Source of the DNA: CAVSWN01 sp046728115
GTDB lineage: Bacteria; Acidobacteriota; Vicinamibacteria; Vicinamibacterales; CAVVIG01
DNA length: 10,805 bases
Reading direction: 5' to 3'
Assembly: GCA_046728115.1 (NCBI GenBank)
Contig: JBKPDW010000075.1
Span: 1-10,805, forward strand
Position numbers and translations under genes: made by a program. Positions 1 to 5,588 of this stretch are shown piece by piece. How positions within the stretch are numbered: the stretch's first letter is position 1; each line of letters starts with the position of its first letter. The notes under the pieces are model-generated. The model was not told the DNA's origin, made no database searches, and saw only the letters and a program-made list of their open reading frames with translations.

Positions 1-37
1 CGCCTATGTTGCCCGTTTCATCGATTGCGGTCAAGGT

Positions 38-50
38 GTGTCCGTGACAC
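38..50. promoter_or_regulatory. Inverted repeat GTGTC-CGT-GACAC, possible operator
   Basis: A perfect 5-base inverted repeat with a 3-base centre lies just upstream of the TTGACA hexamer at 55-60. The right half-site with its preceding T (TGACAC) is repeated directly at 56-61, overlapping that hexamer. The placement suits a regulator binding at the promoter of the maleylacetate reductase gene. Short repeats like this also arise by chance, and no regulator gene is in the window, so the role is inferred. Confidence 0.25.
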
Positions 51-54
51 GTTC

Positions 55-84
55 TTGACACTCTCGCACGGGGCCGGGTAGCGT
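55..84 (+). promoter_or_regulatory. Possible sigma-70 promoter of the maleylacetate reductase gene
   Basis: A consensus -35 hexamer TTGACA (55-60) is followed after 18 bases by TAGCGT (79-84), a weak -10 with three of six consensus matches. A start site near 91 would leave almost no leader before the ATG at 95, and there is no clear Shine-Dalgarno sequence, so the transcript may be nearly leaderless or the real promoter may lie further upstream. The 94 bases before the gene hold no convincing coding sequence. Two short open frames from the left edge end at TGA 45-47 and TGA 56-58 and could be the tail of an upstream gene, but neither is recognisable. Confidence 0.25.
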
Positions 85-94
85 TCGCGACGCC

Positions 95-1171
95 ATGCGG
101 ACATTCGTGTACGCCCAGCCGTCGATTCGCGTCGTCTTCGGCGTTGGCTCGTTCGATCGGCTGGCTGAAGAGGTGGATCGCATCGATGCGCGGCGGGCGC
201 TGGTGCTGTCGACGCCAGGGCAACGCCGGCTTGCAGACGAAGCGGCCGGTCGCCTCGGCGGACTCGTCGGCGGACTGTTCGCCGAGGCGATGATGCATGT
301 GCCAATCGAAAACGCCCGTACCGCGTGTGGGGTCGCCGAGGGCCTCGGCGCCGACTGCACGGTCGCCATCGGAGGTGGTTCGACGATCGGCCTCGCCAAA
401 GCGATCGCACTCGAGCGAAACCTACCGATTCTCGCCGTTCCCACCACGTATTCGGGATCAGAGATGACCGCGATCTACGGCCTGACCGAGCGCGGCGTGA
501 AGCGCAGCGGTCGAGACGGACGAGTGCTGCCGAAGACCGTCGTGTACGATCCCGCGTTGACCGTAAGTCTGCTGCCGCGAGTGTCGGGGCCCTCCGGCAT
601 GAACGCCATCGCGCACTGTGTCGAGGCGCTGTATGCCAGCGACGCCAATCCGATCAGCGCGCTGACGGCGGCGGAAGCCATCCGGATATTCGCCCAATCG
701 CTGCCGGACGTCGTGAAGACGCCGGCCAATCTCGAGTCGCGGTGCGACGCGCTCTACGGCGCGTGGCTCGCGGGCACTGCGCTCGCCACGACGAGCATGG
801 GCCTCCACCACAAGCTGTGTCACGCGGTGGGCGGCGCGTTCAATCTCCCGCACGCAGACGTGCACGCGGTGATCCTCCCGCACGCGACGTCGTTCAACCG
901 GGACGCGGCGCCGGCAGCGATGCGCGTCATTGCGGACGCGCTGGGCGCGAACGATGCCGCGCAGGGACTCTACGACCTGGCCGTCAGCGTGGGTGCGCCA
1001 GTCTCGCTCGAATTGATCGGCATGCCCCGCGACGCCCTCGATCATGCCGCACGGCTGGCTGTGGAGAATCCTTACGCCAACCCGAGACCGGTTGATTTCT
1101 GGGGCGTGCGCCGCGTCCTCGACGATGCGTTTCATGGGCGGCGCCCGACCCTGGCTGGCGTCCAGCCCTAG
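95..1171 (+). CDS. Maleylacetate reductase (iron-containing alcohol dehydrogenase fold)
   Basis: Predicted to reduce maleylacetate to 3-oxoadipate with NAD(P)H in the cytoplasm, the step after hydroxyquinol or chlorocatechol ring cleavage. The 358-residue protein has the usual family length. It shows the nucleotide-binding GGGST (93-97), the PTTYSGSEMT segment (116-125) and the GMNAIAHCVEALY segment (168-180). At the metal site of iron alcohol dehydrogenases the Asp is replaced by Asn170, while His174, His243 and His257 remain. That pattern, with the C-terminal NPRPV (329-333), marks the MacA/GraC/TftE-type reductases rather than alcohol dehydrogenases. The start at 95 begins at the family's typical N-terminus (FVYAQPSIRVVFG), although no strong ribosome site precedes it. 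The gene converges on the monooxygenase gene 140 bases away. Its partner, the hydroxyquinol dioxygenase, lies on the opposite strand, which supports a hydroxyquinol pathway. Substrate preference (plain or chlorinated maleylacetate) cannot be told. Confidence 0.93.
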   Translation: MRTFVYAQPSIRVVFGVGSFDRLAEEVDRIDARRALVLSTPGQRRLADEAAGRLGGLVGGLFAEAMMHVPIENARTACGVAEGLGADCTVAIGGGSTIGLAKAIALERNLPILAVPTTYSGSEMTAIYGLTERGVKRSGRDGRVLPKTVVYDPALTVSLLPRVSGPSGMNAIAHCVEALYASDANPISALTAAEAIRIFAQSLPDVVKTPANLESRCDALYGAWLAGTALATTSMGLHHKLCHAVGGAFNLPHADVHAVILPHATSFNRDAAPAAMRVIADALGANDAAQGLYDLAVSVGAPVSLELIGMPRDALDHAARLAVENPYANPRPVDFWGVRRVLDDAFHGRRPTLAGVQP

Positions 1172-1173
1172 GA

Positions 1174-1224
1174 GCCTTGACGGCCCAGAATCTTTGCGCC
1201 TGAGTCAAGTTTCTCCGTCAAGGC
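1174..1224. repeat. Perfect 10-base inverted repeat between convergent genes
   Basis: GCCTTGACGG (1174-1183) pairs exactly with CCGTCAAGGC (1215-1224) across a 31-base loop, starting three bases after the stop codon of the maleylacetate reductase gene. The position suggests a transcription-end or mRNA 3'-stabilising hairpin, possibly a rho-dependent end, because no T-run follows on either strand. A regulator site is the alternative. A smaller hairpin GGCTGG-CGT-CCAGCC (1153-1167) lies just before it, inside the end of the coding region. Confidence 0.45.
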
Positions 1225-1227
1225 GAC

Positions 1228-1245
1228 TGCCCCGTCGGAGGGGCA
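1228..1245. repeat. Short GC-rich hairpin TGCCCC/GGGGCA
   Basis: Six-base arms (1228-1233 and 1240-1245) flank a six-base loop. On the plus strand the hairpin is followed by ACAAAAC, and on the minus strand it is preceded by TTTTGT, so it lacks a proper downstream U-tract on either strand. It may reinforce transcription termination between the two convergent genes. Confidence 0.3.
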
Positions 1246-1318
1246 ACAAAACACAGTGGCTAGCGGAGGCGGAGCACCGTGACATGCTTGCGGGTCCAAG
1301 GCTCGGCCTCGCTAACCA
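1246..1318 (-). terminator. Intrinsic-type terminator of the dioxygenase-monooxygenase operon
   Basis: Read on the minus strand, the arm complementary to 1301-1318 pairs with the arm complementary to 1257-1275. I count 17 pairs including one G-U, with one bulged base, one C-C mismatch and a loop of about 25 bases. The stem is followed directly by CTGTGTTTTGT (complement of 1246-1256), a T-rich though interrupted tail. The 5' arm includes the TAG stop codon (1312-1314) of the monooxygenase gene. This fits a rho-independent terminator for the minus-strand transcript. The long loop and imperfect T-run are the weak points. Confidence 0.55.
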
Positions 1319-2880
1319 TCGCTCAGTTCGGCAACCTTCTTCAGCAGAACGCTGACGTCGGTCGCATTGATCAGGTCGGGCGCCGTCCAGCCGTTCAGAT
1401 CGTATTCAGCCATGCATGCTTCGGCGAAACCCTTGTAACGCGCGGTCGCGCCGCTCATGTCCGCGACCATCAGCGTCTCGAATCGGATGCTCTCGTGGTT
1501 CCCGAAGTAATTGCGCTCGTACAACTCGTGGCGACCGCCGAATTCGGTGCCGATCGCGTCCCAGAGCAGCTTGAAGAGTTTCACGCGCTGCTCCGCCGTG
1601 TAACCGCCAGACCCGCGCAGGAACTGTTCGAGATACGGTTGCAGCGCCGGCACCTTGAAGTCGAGCGCGCTCGAGGGCAGGTAAATCAGGGCGCTCGCCA
1701 GCGTGTTCTCGATGATCTCCTTGATCTTCGGGTACGCGATGCTCGACATGACGCGGTAGGCGAGGCCGGCGTCGATGTTCGGCAGCACATAGCCCGGGGT
1801 CCACGGCATCGGATTGTGAGCCATGGCGTCGGTCAGCGCCCAAAACAGATTGCGCCAGGCGAGCACTTCGCCGACCTGCGCCTGAACGCCGCGAAAGTCC
1901 TTGGCGCCGGTCGCGTCGACGGCCTTCAGCAGCAGGCCCGCGAGAAAGTCCATCTTCACGGCCAGCCGGGTACAGCCCTGAAACATGAATCGCGGGAGAA
2001 ATCCCGAACGCGGGAAGAAATTGTTCACTTTGTCGATGTCACCGTATGCGAACACGTTCTCCCACGGCACCAGCACCCTGTCGAACACGAGGATCGAGTC
2101 GTTCTCGTCCATGCGGCTCGAGAGCGGATAATCGAACGGCGTCCCCATCACCTCTGCCGTCATTTCGTAGGACGGGCGGCAGAACAGCTTCACGCCGGCC
2201 GCGGCGGTCGGCACGATGCAGACAAACGCAAACGGCTTCGTCTTGATAGGCAGCGCGCCGTTGTTCGCGATGAAATTCAGGTGCGTCAGGCTCGACGTGG
2301 TCGCCACGACCTTCGCGCCGCTGACGACGAGGCCGGCATCGGTTTCTTCTTCGACGTGCATGTACACGTCTTTCACGTCGTCGAGCGGCCGATCGCGATC
2401 GACCGGCGGGTTGACGATCGCGTGGTTGACGAACGCGACCTGTTCCTGGACAGACGTGTACCACTGCTGCGCGTTCGCCTCGTACGGCTCGTAGAAGGCC
2501 GAATTGGCGCCGAGCGTCGCCATGAACGCTGCCTTGTAATCGGGACTGCGGCCGATCCAGCCGTACGAGATGCGCGCCCACTCGGCGATGGCGTCGCGGG
2601 CGGCAGCGAGGCCGTCCGCATCGCGCGAGCCCTGGAAGAAGCGGTGCGTGTAGCCCCCGCTGCCGGTATCGGTGCCAGTCGTCAGGATCGCTTTGCGTGC
2701 CGGATCGTGAAGTGCGTCGTACAGCCGCGCGATCATGCGGGCCGTATTGCGAAACGCAGGATGTGTGGTCACGTCTTTGACGCGTTCGCCGTAAATCCAG
2801 ATCTCGCGCCCGTCACGCAGACTCTCGAGGTACTCGTCGCCCGTCAACGGTCGCGTCCGTGACGCAGGTTGAGCGCTCAT
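1312..2880 (-). CDS. Flavin-dependent phenol/resorcinol monooxygenase, oxygenase component (HpaB/TftD/GraD family)
   Basis: This is the large component of a two-component, FADH2-using aromatic hydroxylase of the 4-hydroxyphenylacetate 3-monooxygenase family, which has an acyl-CoA-dehydrogenase fold. The 522 residues match family length. Visible signatures are LTGDEYLESLRDGREIWIYG (12-31), ARISYGWIGRSPDY (102-115), NHAIVNPPVDRDRP (152-165, with the conserved His153), a mid-protein VFDRVLVPWENVF segment (265-277) and the C-terminal IGTEFGGRHELYERNYFGN (443-461). The start at 2880 is supported by GGAAGGA (2888-2894) seven bases upstream. The gene follows the hydroxyquinol 1,2-dioxygenase gene with a 31-base gap, so the product is probably hydroxyquinol, as in resorcinol (GraD) or chlorophenol (TftD, HadA) hydroxylases. 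The exact phenol is not determined. These enzymes need a separate flavin reductase, and none is encoded in the window. Confidence 0.88.
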   Translation of the reverse strand: MSAQPASRTRPLTGDEYLESLRDGREIWIYGERVKDVTTHPAFRNTARMIARLYDALHDPARKAILTTGTDTGSGGYTHRFFQGSRDADGLAAARDAIAEWARISYGWIGRSPDYKAAFMATLGANSAFYEPYEANAQQWYTSVQEQVAFVNHAIVNPPVDRDRPLDDVKDVYMHVEEETDAGLVVSGAKVVATTSSLTHLNFIANNGALPIKTKPFAFVCIVPTAAAGVKLFCRPSYEMTAEVMGTPFDYPLSSRMDENDSILVFDRVLVPWENVFAYGDIDKVNNFFPRSGFLPRFMFQGCTRLAVKMDFLAGLLLKAVDATGAKDFRGVQAQVGEVLAWRNLFWALTDAMAHNPMPWTPGYVLPNIDAGLAYRVMSSIAYPKIKEIIENTLASALIYLPSSALDFKVPALQPYLEQFLRGSGGYTAEQRVKLFKLLWDAIGTEFGGRHELYERNYFGNHESIRFETLMVADMSGATARYKGFAEACMAEYDLNGWTAPDLINATDVSVLLKKVAELSDG

Positions 2881-2887
2881 GTCAGTG

Positions 2888-2894
2888 TCCTTCC
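2888..2894 (-). promoter_or_regulatory. Ribosome binding site of the monooxygenase gene
   Basis: On the minus strand GGAAGGA lies seven bases before the ATG at 2880, within the 31-base gap after the dioxygenase stop. It supports this start and independent translation of the second operon gene. Confidence 0.6.
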
Positions 2895-2911
2895 AGATCT
2901 CGGGCTCGTTG

Positions 2912-3805
2912 TCAGGTGTCAGACACCTTCTTCAGCACGAAATTGAATTCGACCGTATAGAACGGCGGATCGAGGGCGAATTGCCGCGCGGCATCGTCGC
3001 GCTCGTCATGTCGCACGAAGCGGCAGATCAAGGACTGCTTCACGGCGAACACGGTGTCCGAGTCGAGGTACGGGTCGGCATCATCGAAAATGTGTGTCGT
3101 GACCGGTTCGTAACCCGCCGCCGAGACGACGAAGTGCACGTGCGCGGGGCGCCACGGATGGCGATTCGTCGCGCGAAGCATGCGTCCGACGGGTCCGTCG
3201 TTCGGGATCGCGTAATGGACCGGACGCACCGTCCGAACCGTGTAGCGGCCAGCGCTGTCCGCCCGAAACAGTCCGCGCATGTGCAGCTCGGTACTGTCCG
3301 TGTACTGAGAATCGTACGAGCCGCTCGAGTCCGCCTGCCACACGTCGAGCACCGCACCGCCGATGCCATTGCCCTGCAGATCCAGCACGCATCCGCTGAT
3401 CACCAATGGCGTGCCGCCACCATCGCGGGGCGCGATGTTGCCGCCCGGCGGCATCTCTGGAGCGCCCTCACGATGAAACGGTCCGAAAACGGTCGACTCG
3501 GTCGCGCCCTCCGGCTTCCGATGGTTGATCAAATCCACAACCATCGAGACGCCGAGCGTATCGGAGAGCAGGATGAATTCCTGTCGCTTCTCATCGCACA
3601 GCCGGCCGGTCTCTGACAGGAACTGGATTGCGGCGAACCACTCGCGCTCCGTCAAGTTCACTTCCTTGACGAAGCCATGCAGATGGCGGACGAGCGCGAC
3701 CATAATCTCGCGCAGCCGCGTGTCCGGCGTCGATGCGATCCGCCGCAGTACCTCGGCGGTGATGTCGTCTTCAGTGGTGGCGTGACGCGTCATCGTGCCC
3801 GGCAT
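2912..3805 (-). CDS. Hydroxyquinol 1,2-dioxygenase (intradiol ring-cleaving)
   Basis: A non-haem Fe(III) enzyme that cleaves hydroxyquinol (1,2,4-trihydroxybenzene) to maleylacetate in the cytoplasm. The 297-residue protein has the helical N-terminal dimerisation domain of catechol-type dioxygenases (about 12-100) and the catalytic beta-sandwich (about 101-290). The four iron ligands are visible: Tyr164 in SGSYDSQ, Tyr198 in PVHYAIP, and His222 and His224 in RPAHVHF. These positions fall within one residue of the ligands I recall for the Nocardioides simplex hydroxyquinol enzyme. Other family marks are TVFGPFH (105-111), DVWQAD (154-159) and GLFRAD (178-183). The start at 3805 is preferred over an internal ATG at 3793 because GGGAGA (3812-3817) lies six bases upstream of it. 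It is the first gene of a two-gene operon with the monooxygenase. The neighbouring maleylacetate reductase argues for hydroxyquinol over catechol as substrate. Confidence 0.92.
   Translation of the reverse strand: MPGTMTRHATTEDDITAEVLRRIASTPDTRLREIMVALVRHLHGFVKEVNLTEREWFAAIQFLSETGRLCDEKRQEFILLSDTLGVSMVVDLINHRKPEGATESTVFGPFHREGAPEMPPGGNIAPRDGGGTPLVISGCVLDLQGNGIGGAVLDVWQADSSGSYDSQYTDSTELHMRGLFRADSAGRYTVRTVRPVHYAIPNDGPVGRMLRATNRHPWRPAHVHFVVSAAGYEPVTTHIFDDADPYLDSDTVFAVKQSLICRFVRHDERDDAARQFALDPPFYTVEFNFVLKKVSDT
2915..2927. repeat. Palindrome GGTGTC-A-GACACC at the dioxygenase 3' end
   Basis: A perfect 6-base-arm palindrome covers the last codons of the dioxygenase gene, just before its stop at 2912-2914. 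It has the same GTGTC/GACAC half-sites as the repeat at 38-50. It could form a small hairpin between the two operon genes or be a codon-driven coincidence. Confidence 0.25.
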
Positions 3806-3811
3806 GCGTGA

Positions 3812-3817
3812 TCTCCC
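3812..3817 (-). promoter_or_regulatory. Ribosome binding site of the hydroxyquinol dioxygenase gene
   Basis: GGGAGA on the minus strand, six bases before the ATG at 3805. It decides in favour of this start over the in-frame ATG four codons later. Confidence 0.6.
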
Positions 3818-3834
3818 GTGTCTTTATCGTCCGC

Positions 3835-3881
3835 ATTCTATGCCAGCCTCGCGGGCCAGCAGTTTCGCATAGACCGCGGTC
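3835..3881 (-). promoter_or_regulatory. Likely promoter and operator region of the dioxygenase-monooxygenase operon
   Basis: On the minus strand TAGAAT (3840-3835) matches five of six bases of the -10 consensus and lies well placed before the ribosome site at 3817-3812. The -35 is poor (CTGCTG-like at 16-base spacing), as expected of an activator-dependent promoter. Two symmetric elements overlap or flank it: TCTATGC (3837-3843) with GCATAGA (3867-3873), a perfect 7-base inverted repeat with centres 30 bases apart, and the 10-base palindrome GACCGCGGTC (3872-3881). They could bind a LysR-, IclR- or MarR-type regulator, but none is encoded nearby. The rest of the 237-base gap (3882-4042) shows no gene, only small palindromes such as CGTGGCCACG (4032-4041) and GACC-TGAGC-GGTC (3962-3974). 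Confidence 0.4.
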
Positions 3882-4042
3882 GGTCGAACGAGGGCATTCG
3901 GGCAGATGCGTCGCGGGCAGAAGCTGCGCGCGGGATCGCATCAATAGTGGAATTTACAGCGGACCTGAGCGGTCACCTCGCGCGGATTCGCGTAGTGGGT
4001 GCCGGCGATTGTCCAAAGAGTTGTTCAGGAACGTGGCCACGC

Positions 4043-4669
4043 TCAGCCGCGCTCGCCGATCCAGGGTGACGGCGCTCCAGCGAGCCACGCGTGTCCGTCG
4101 GCGTACAACTGCTGGACGGCGGCGCCGTGCAACCCCGGCAGGCCGGTTTTGACCGTGAAACCGTTTTTCACCTGCACGTACGCCAGGTGTCGATAGCCTT
4201 CGGGGAAGCGGCCCAGCAGCGCCGGGTCGAGCGTGACACGGGCGGCGGGATTCACGACGTCGAGCCGATCCTTCTCGTAAATCGGCTGCCGGCGGACGAT
4301 AGCCCATCGTCCGTTTCGATTGTCGAAGAAATCGTAGAAGCGGCCGATGCAGCTGACGTCGACGAGAATGTCGTCGAGCGGCGCACGCTGCAGAATCGTC
4401 ATGCGGGTCTGCGCGATCGCGCGCGCACCCTCGGTCGCGCACGTCGAGCCGCCGAGCGTGTGCAGGATGTTCACGCCGCGCTCGAACGCCGCGCGGCTCG
4501 CTGCGATGAACTCGAGCGCCGGACCCTCGAACCACGTGGCGGTCATCCACCCGTCGTCGTGCCAGCACGTGGCGAAGCGTTCCCAGTCGCCGGCGTCGCG
4601 CCACATCACCCAGTCCTCGATGACCTGGCGGATTGCCTGTCGATTCGAACCGATCGGGTCGTCCAGCAT
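4043..4669 (-). CDS. SnoaL-like / NTF2-fold family protein
   Basis: A cytoplasmic protein of 208 residues with a cone-shaped SnoaL/NTF2-like domain over about residues 8-130 (QAIRQVIEDWVMWRDAGDWE, 11-30, then CWHDDGWMTATWFEG, 35-49). That fold is used by small dehydratases, isomerases, cyclases and the beta subunits of ring-hydroxylating dioxygenases. Residues 131-208 form an extra C-terminal part (FPEGYRHLAYVQ 155-166, TGLPGLHG 175-182, LYADGHAWLAG 189-199) seen in a subset of such proteins. The start at 4669 is chosen because AAGG (4676-4679) lies six bases before it; an earlier ATG at 4693 lacks this and adds an atypical N-terminus. The gene reads in the same direction as the hydroxyquinol operon, 237 bases upstream of it, and diverges from the reductase at 4707. 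Its substrate is not known; a role in the nearby aromatic pathway is only inferred from position. Confidence 0.75.
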   Translation of the reverse strand: MLDDPIGSNRQAIRQVIEDWVMWRDAGDWERFATCWHDDGWMTATWFEGPALEFIAASRAAFERGVNILHTLGGSTCATEGARAIAQTRMTILQRAPLDDILVDVSCIGRFYDFFDNRNGRWAIVRRQPIYEKDRLDVVNPAARVTLDPALLGRFPEGYRHLAYVQVKNGFTVKTGLPGLHGAAVQQLYADGHAWLAGAPSPWIGERG

Positions 4670-4706
4670 GTCGGGCCTTGGTGTATAACACACTGCCGGC
4701 GCATCG
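4670..4706. promoter_or_regulatory. 37-base divergent control region with GTGTATAACAC
   Basis: The SnoaL-like gene and the five-gene operon start back to back only 37 bases apart. The gap contains the dyad GTGT-ATA-ACAC (4681-4691). On the plus strand TATAAC (4684-4689) is a five-of-six -10 match, which would start the operon transcript about 10 bases before the ATG at 4707; no -35 or Shine-Dalgarno sequence is evident there. On the minus strand the same bases read TGTTATACA, an extended -10-like motif. One bound regulator could control both directions. GntR-family operators have similar YGT-ACR symmetry, but that assignment is a guess. Confidence 0.35.
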
Positions 4707-5588
4707 ATGGCGAATCTCGGCTACATCGGTCTGGGCGTGATGGGCGGTCCAATGGCCGCGCGGCTGCTGTCGAAAAGCCACCGCGTTACCGGCTACAACC
4801 GGACGCGATCCAAAGCGGAGAGCCTCGTTGAAAAGGGCCTGCAGATCGCAGAGTCGCCGCGAGCGGTCGTCGAAGCGGCGGACGTCACGTTCGTGATGGT
4901 GGCGAATTCCGACGCGCTACGGGCCGTGGCCGACGGTCCCAATGGCTTCATCGACGCCGTCGGGCCAGGGAAGGTCGTCGTCGACATGAGCACGGTCGCA
5001 CCTGCGCTCAGCCGCGATCTCGCGAGGCGCGTGCGCGACAACGGCGGTCAGATGCTGGACGCGCCCGTCTCGGGCAGCCCGCTTACGCTCGAGCAAGGTA
5101 AGCTGTCGATCATGGTCGGCGGCGATCCCGCGGCGTTCGATCGCGTGAAGCCGCTGCTCGAGGACATCGGACCGAGAGTGACCTACGTTGGCGCCAACGG
5201 CCTCGCGGTATCGATGAAAATCGCCGCCAACATCAGCGTCGCGGTCCAGATGCTCGCGTTTGCCGAAGGGGTACTCCTGGCCGAGAAGAGCGGCATCTCG
5301 CGCGCGACGGCGGTCGACATCATGACGCATAGCGCGATCGGGTCGCCGATGCTGCAGTACCGCGGACCATTCGTGCTGCAGATGCCGGACGAGGCCTGGT
5401 TCAACACGAACATGATGCAGAAGGATCTGCTGCTGGCGCTCGAAATGGGACGTCAGCTCGACGTTCCGTTGCCGACCACGTCGGCCACGAACGAGTGGCT
5501 GACGGCGGCGAGAGCCATGGGCTGGGGCAACGACGATTGCGCGGCGGTCTTTCGGGCGCTGGCGCGCGTCGCAGGCGTACAGGCATGA
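4707..5588 (+). CDS. NAD(P)-dependent 3-hydroxyisobutyrate dehydrogenase-family oxidoreductase
   Basis: A beta-hydroxyacid dehydrogenase of 293 residues, the usual family length, interconverting a small 3-hydroxy acid and the corresponding semialdehyde or keto acid in the cytoplasm. The Rossmann motif is GLGVMG (8-13). The second strand ends YNRTRSK (30-36), where Asn-Arg usually goes with NADP(H) preference. The substrate-binding motif is DAPVSGSP (118-125), the catalytic lysine is Lys171 in MKIAAN with Asn175, and the late QKD motif has Lys239. The exact substrate (hydroxyisobutyrate, tartronate semialdehyde, gamma-hydroxybutyrate type) cannot be told. It is the first gene of a plus-strand operon, and its stop overlaps the next start (ATGA at 5585-5588), so it is translationally coupled to E1 alpha. 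It may supply or consume the oxo acid handled by the dehydrogenase complex; this is an inference. Confidence 0.87.
   Translation: MANLGYIGLGVMGGPMAARLLSKSHRVTGYNRTRSKAESLVEKGLQIAESPRAVVEAADVTFVMVANSDALRAVADGPNGFIDAVGPGKVVVDMSTVAPALSRDLARRVRDNGGQMLDAPVSGSPLTLEQGKLSIMVGGDPAAFDRVKPLLEDIGPRVTYVGANGLAVSMKIAANISVAVQMLAFAEGVLLAEKSGISRATAVDIMTHSAIGSPMLQYRGPFVLQMPDEAWFNTNMMQKDLLLALEMGRQLDVPLPTTSATNEWLTAARAMGWGNDDCAAVFRALARVAGVQA

Noticed and set aside
1279..2862. Open frame of 527 codons on the plus strand opposite the monooxygenase gene
   Set aside because: It is antisense to a gene with clear family motifs over its whole length, has an Arg/Val/His-rich composition typical of high-GC shadow frames, and shows no recognisable domain or ribosome site.
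3818..4152. Open frames across the 3806-4042 gap (for example plus-strand 3818-4069 and 3808-4152)
   Set aside because: They have Arg/Ser-rich composition, no homology that I recognise, and run into the SnoaL-like gene antisense. The gap is better explained as a regulatory region.
5495..5584. N-terminal extension of E1 alpha by 30 residues
   Set aside because: The extension is read out of frame from the end of the reductase gene and is not E1-like; the ATGA overlap at 5585 is the natural start.
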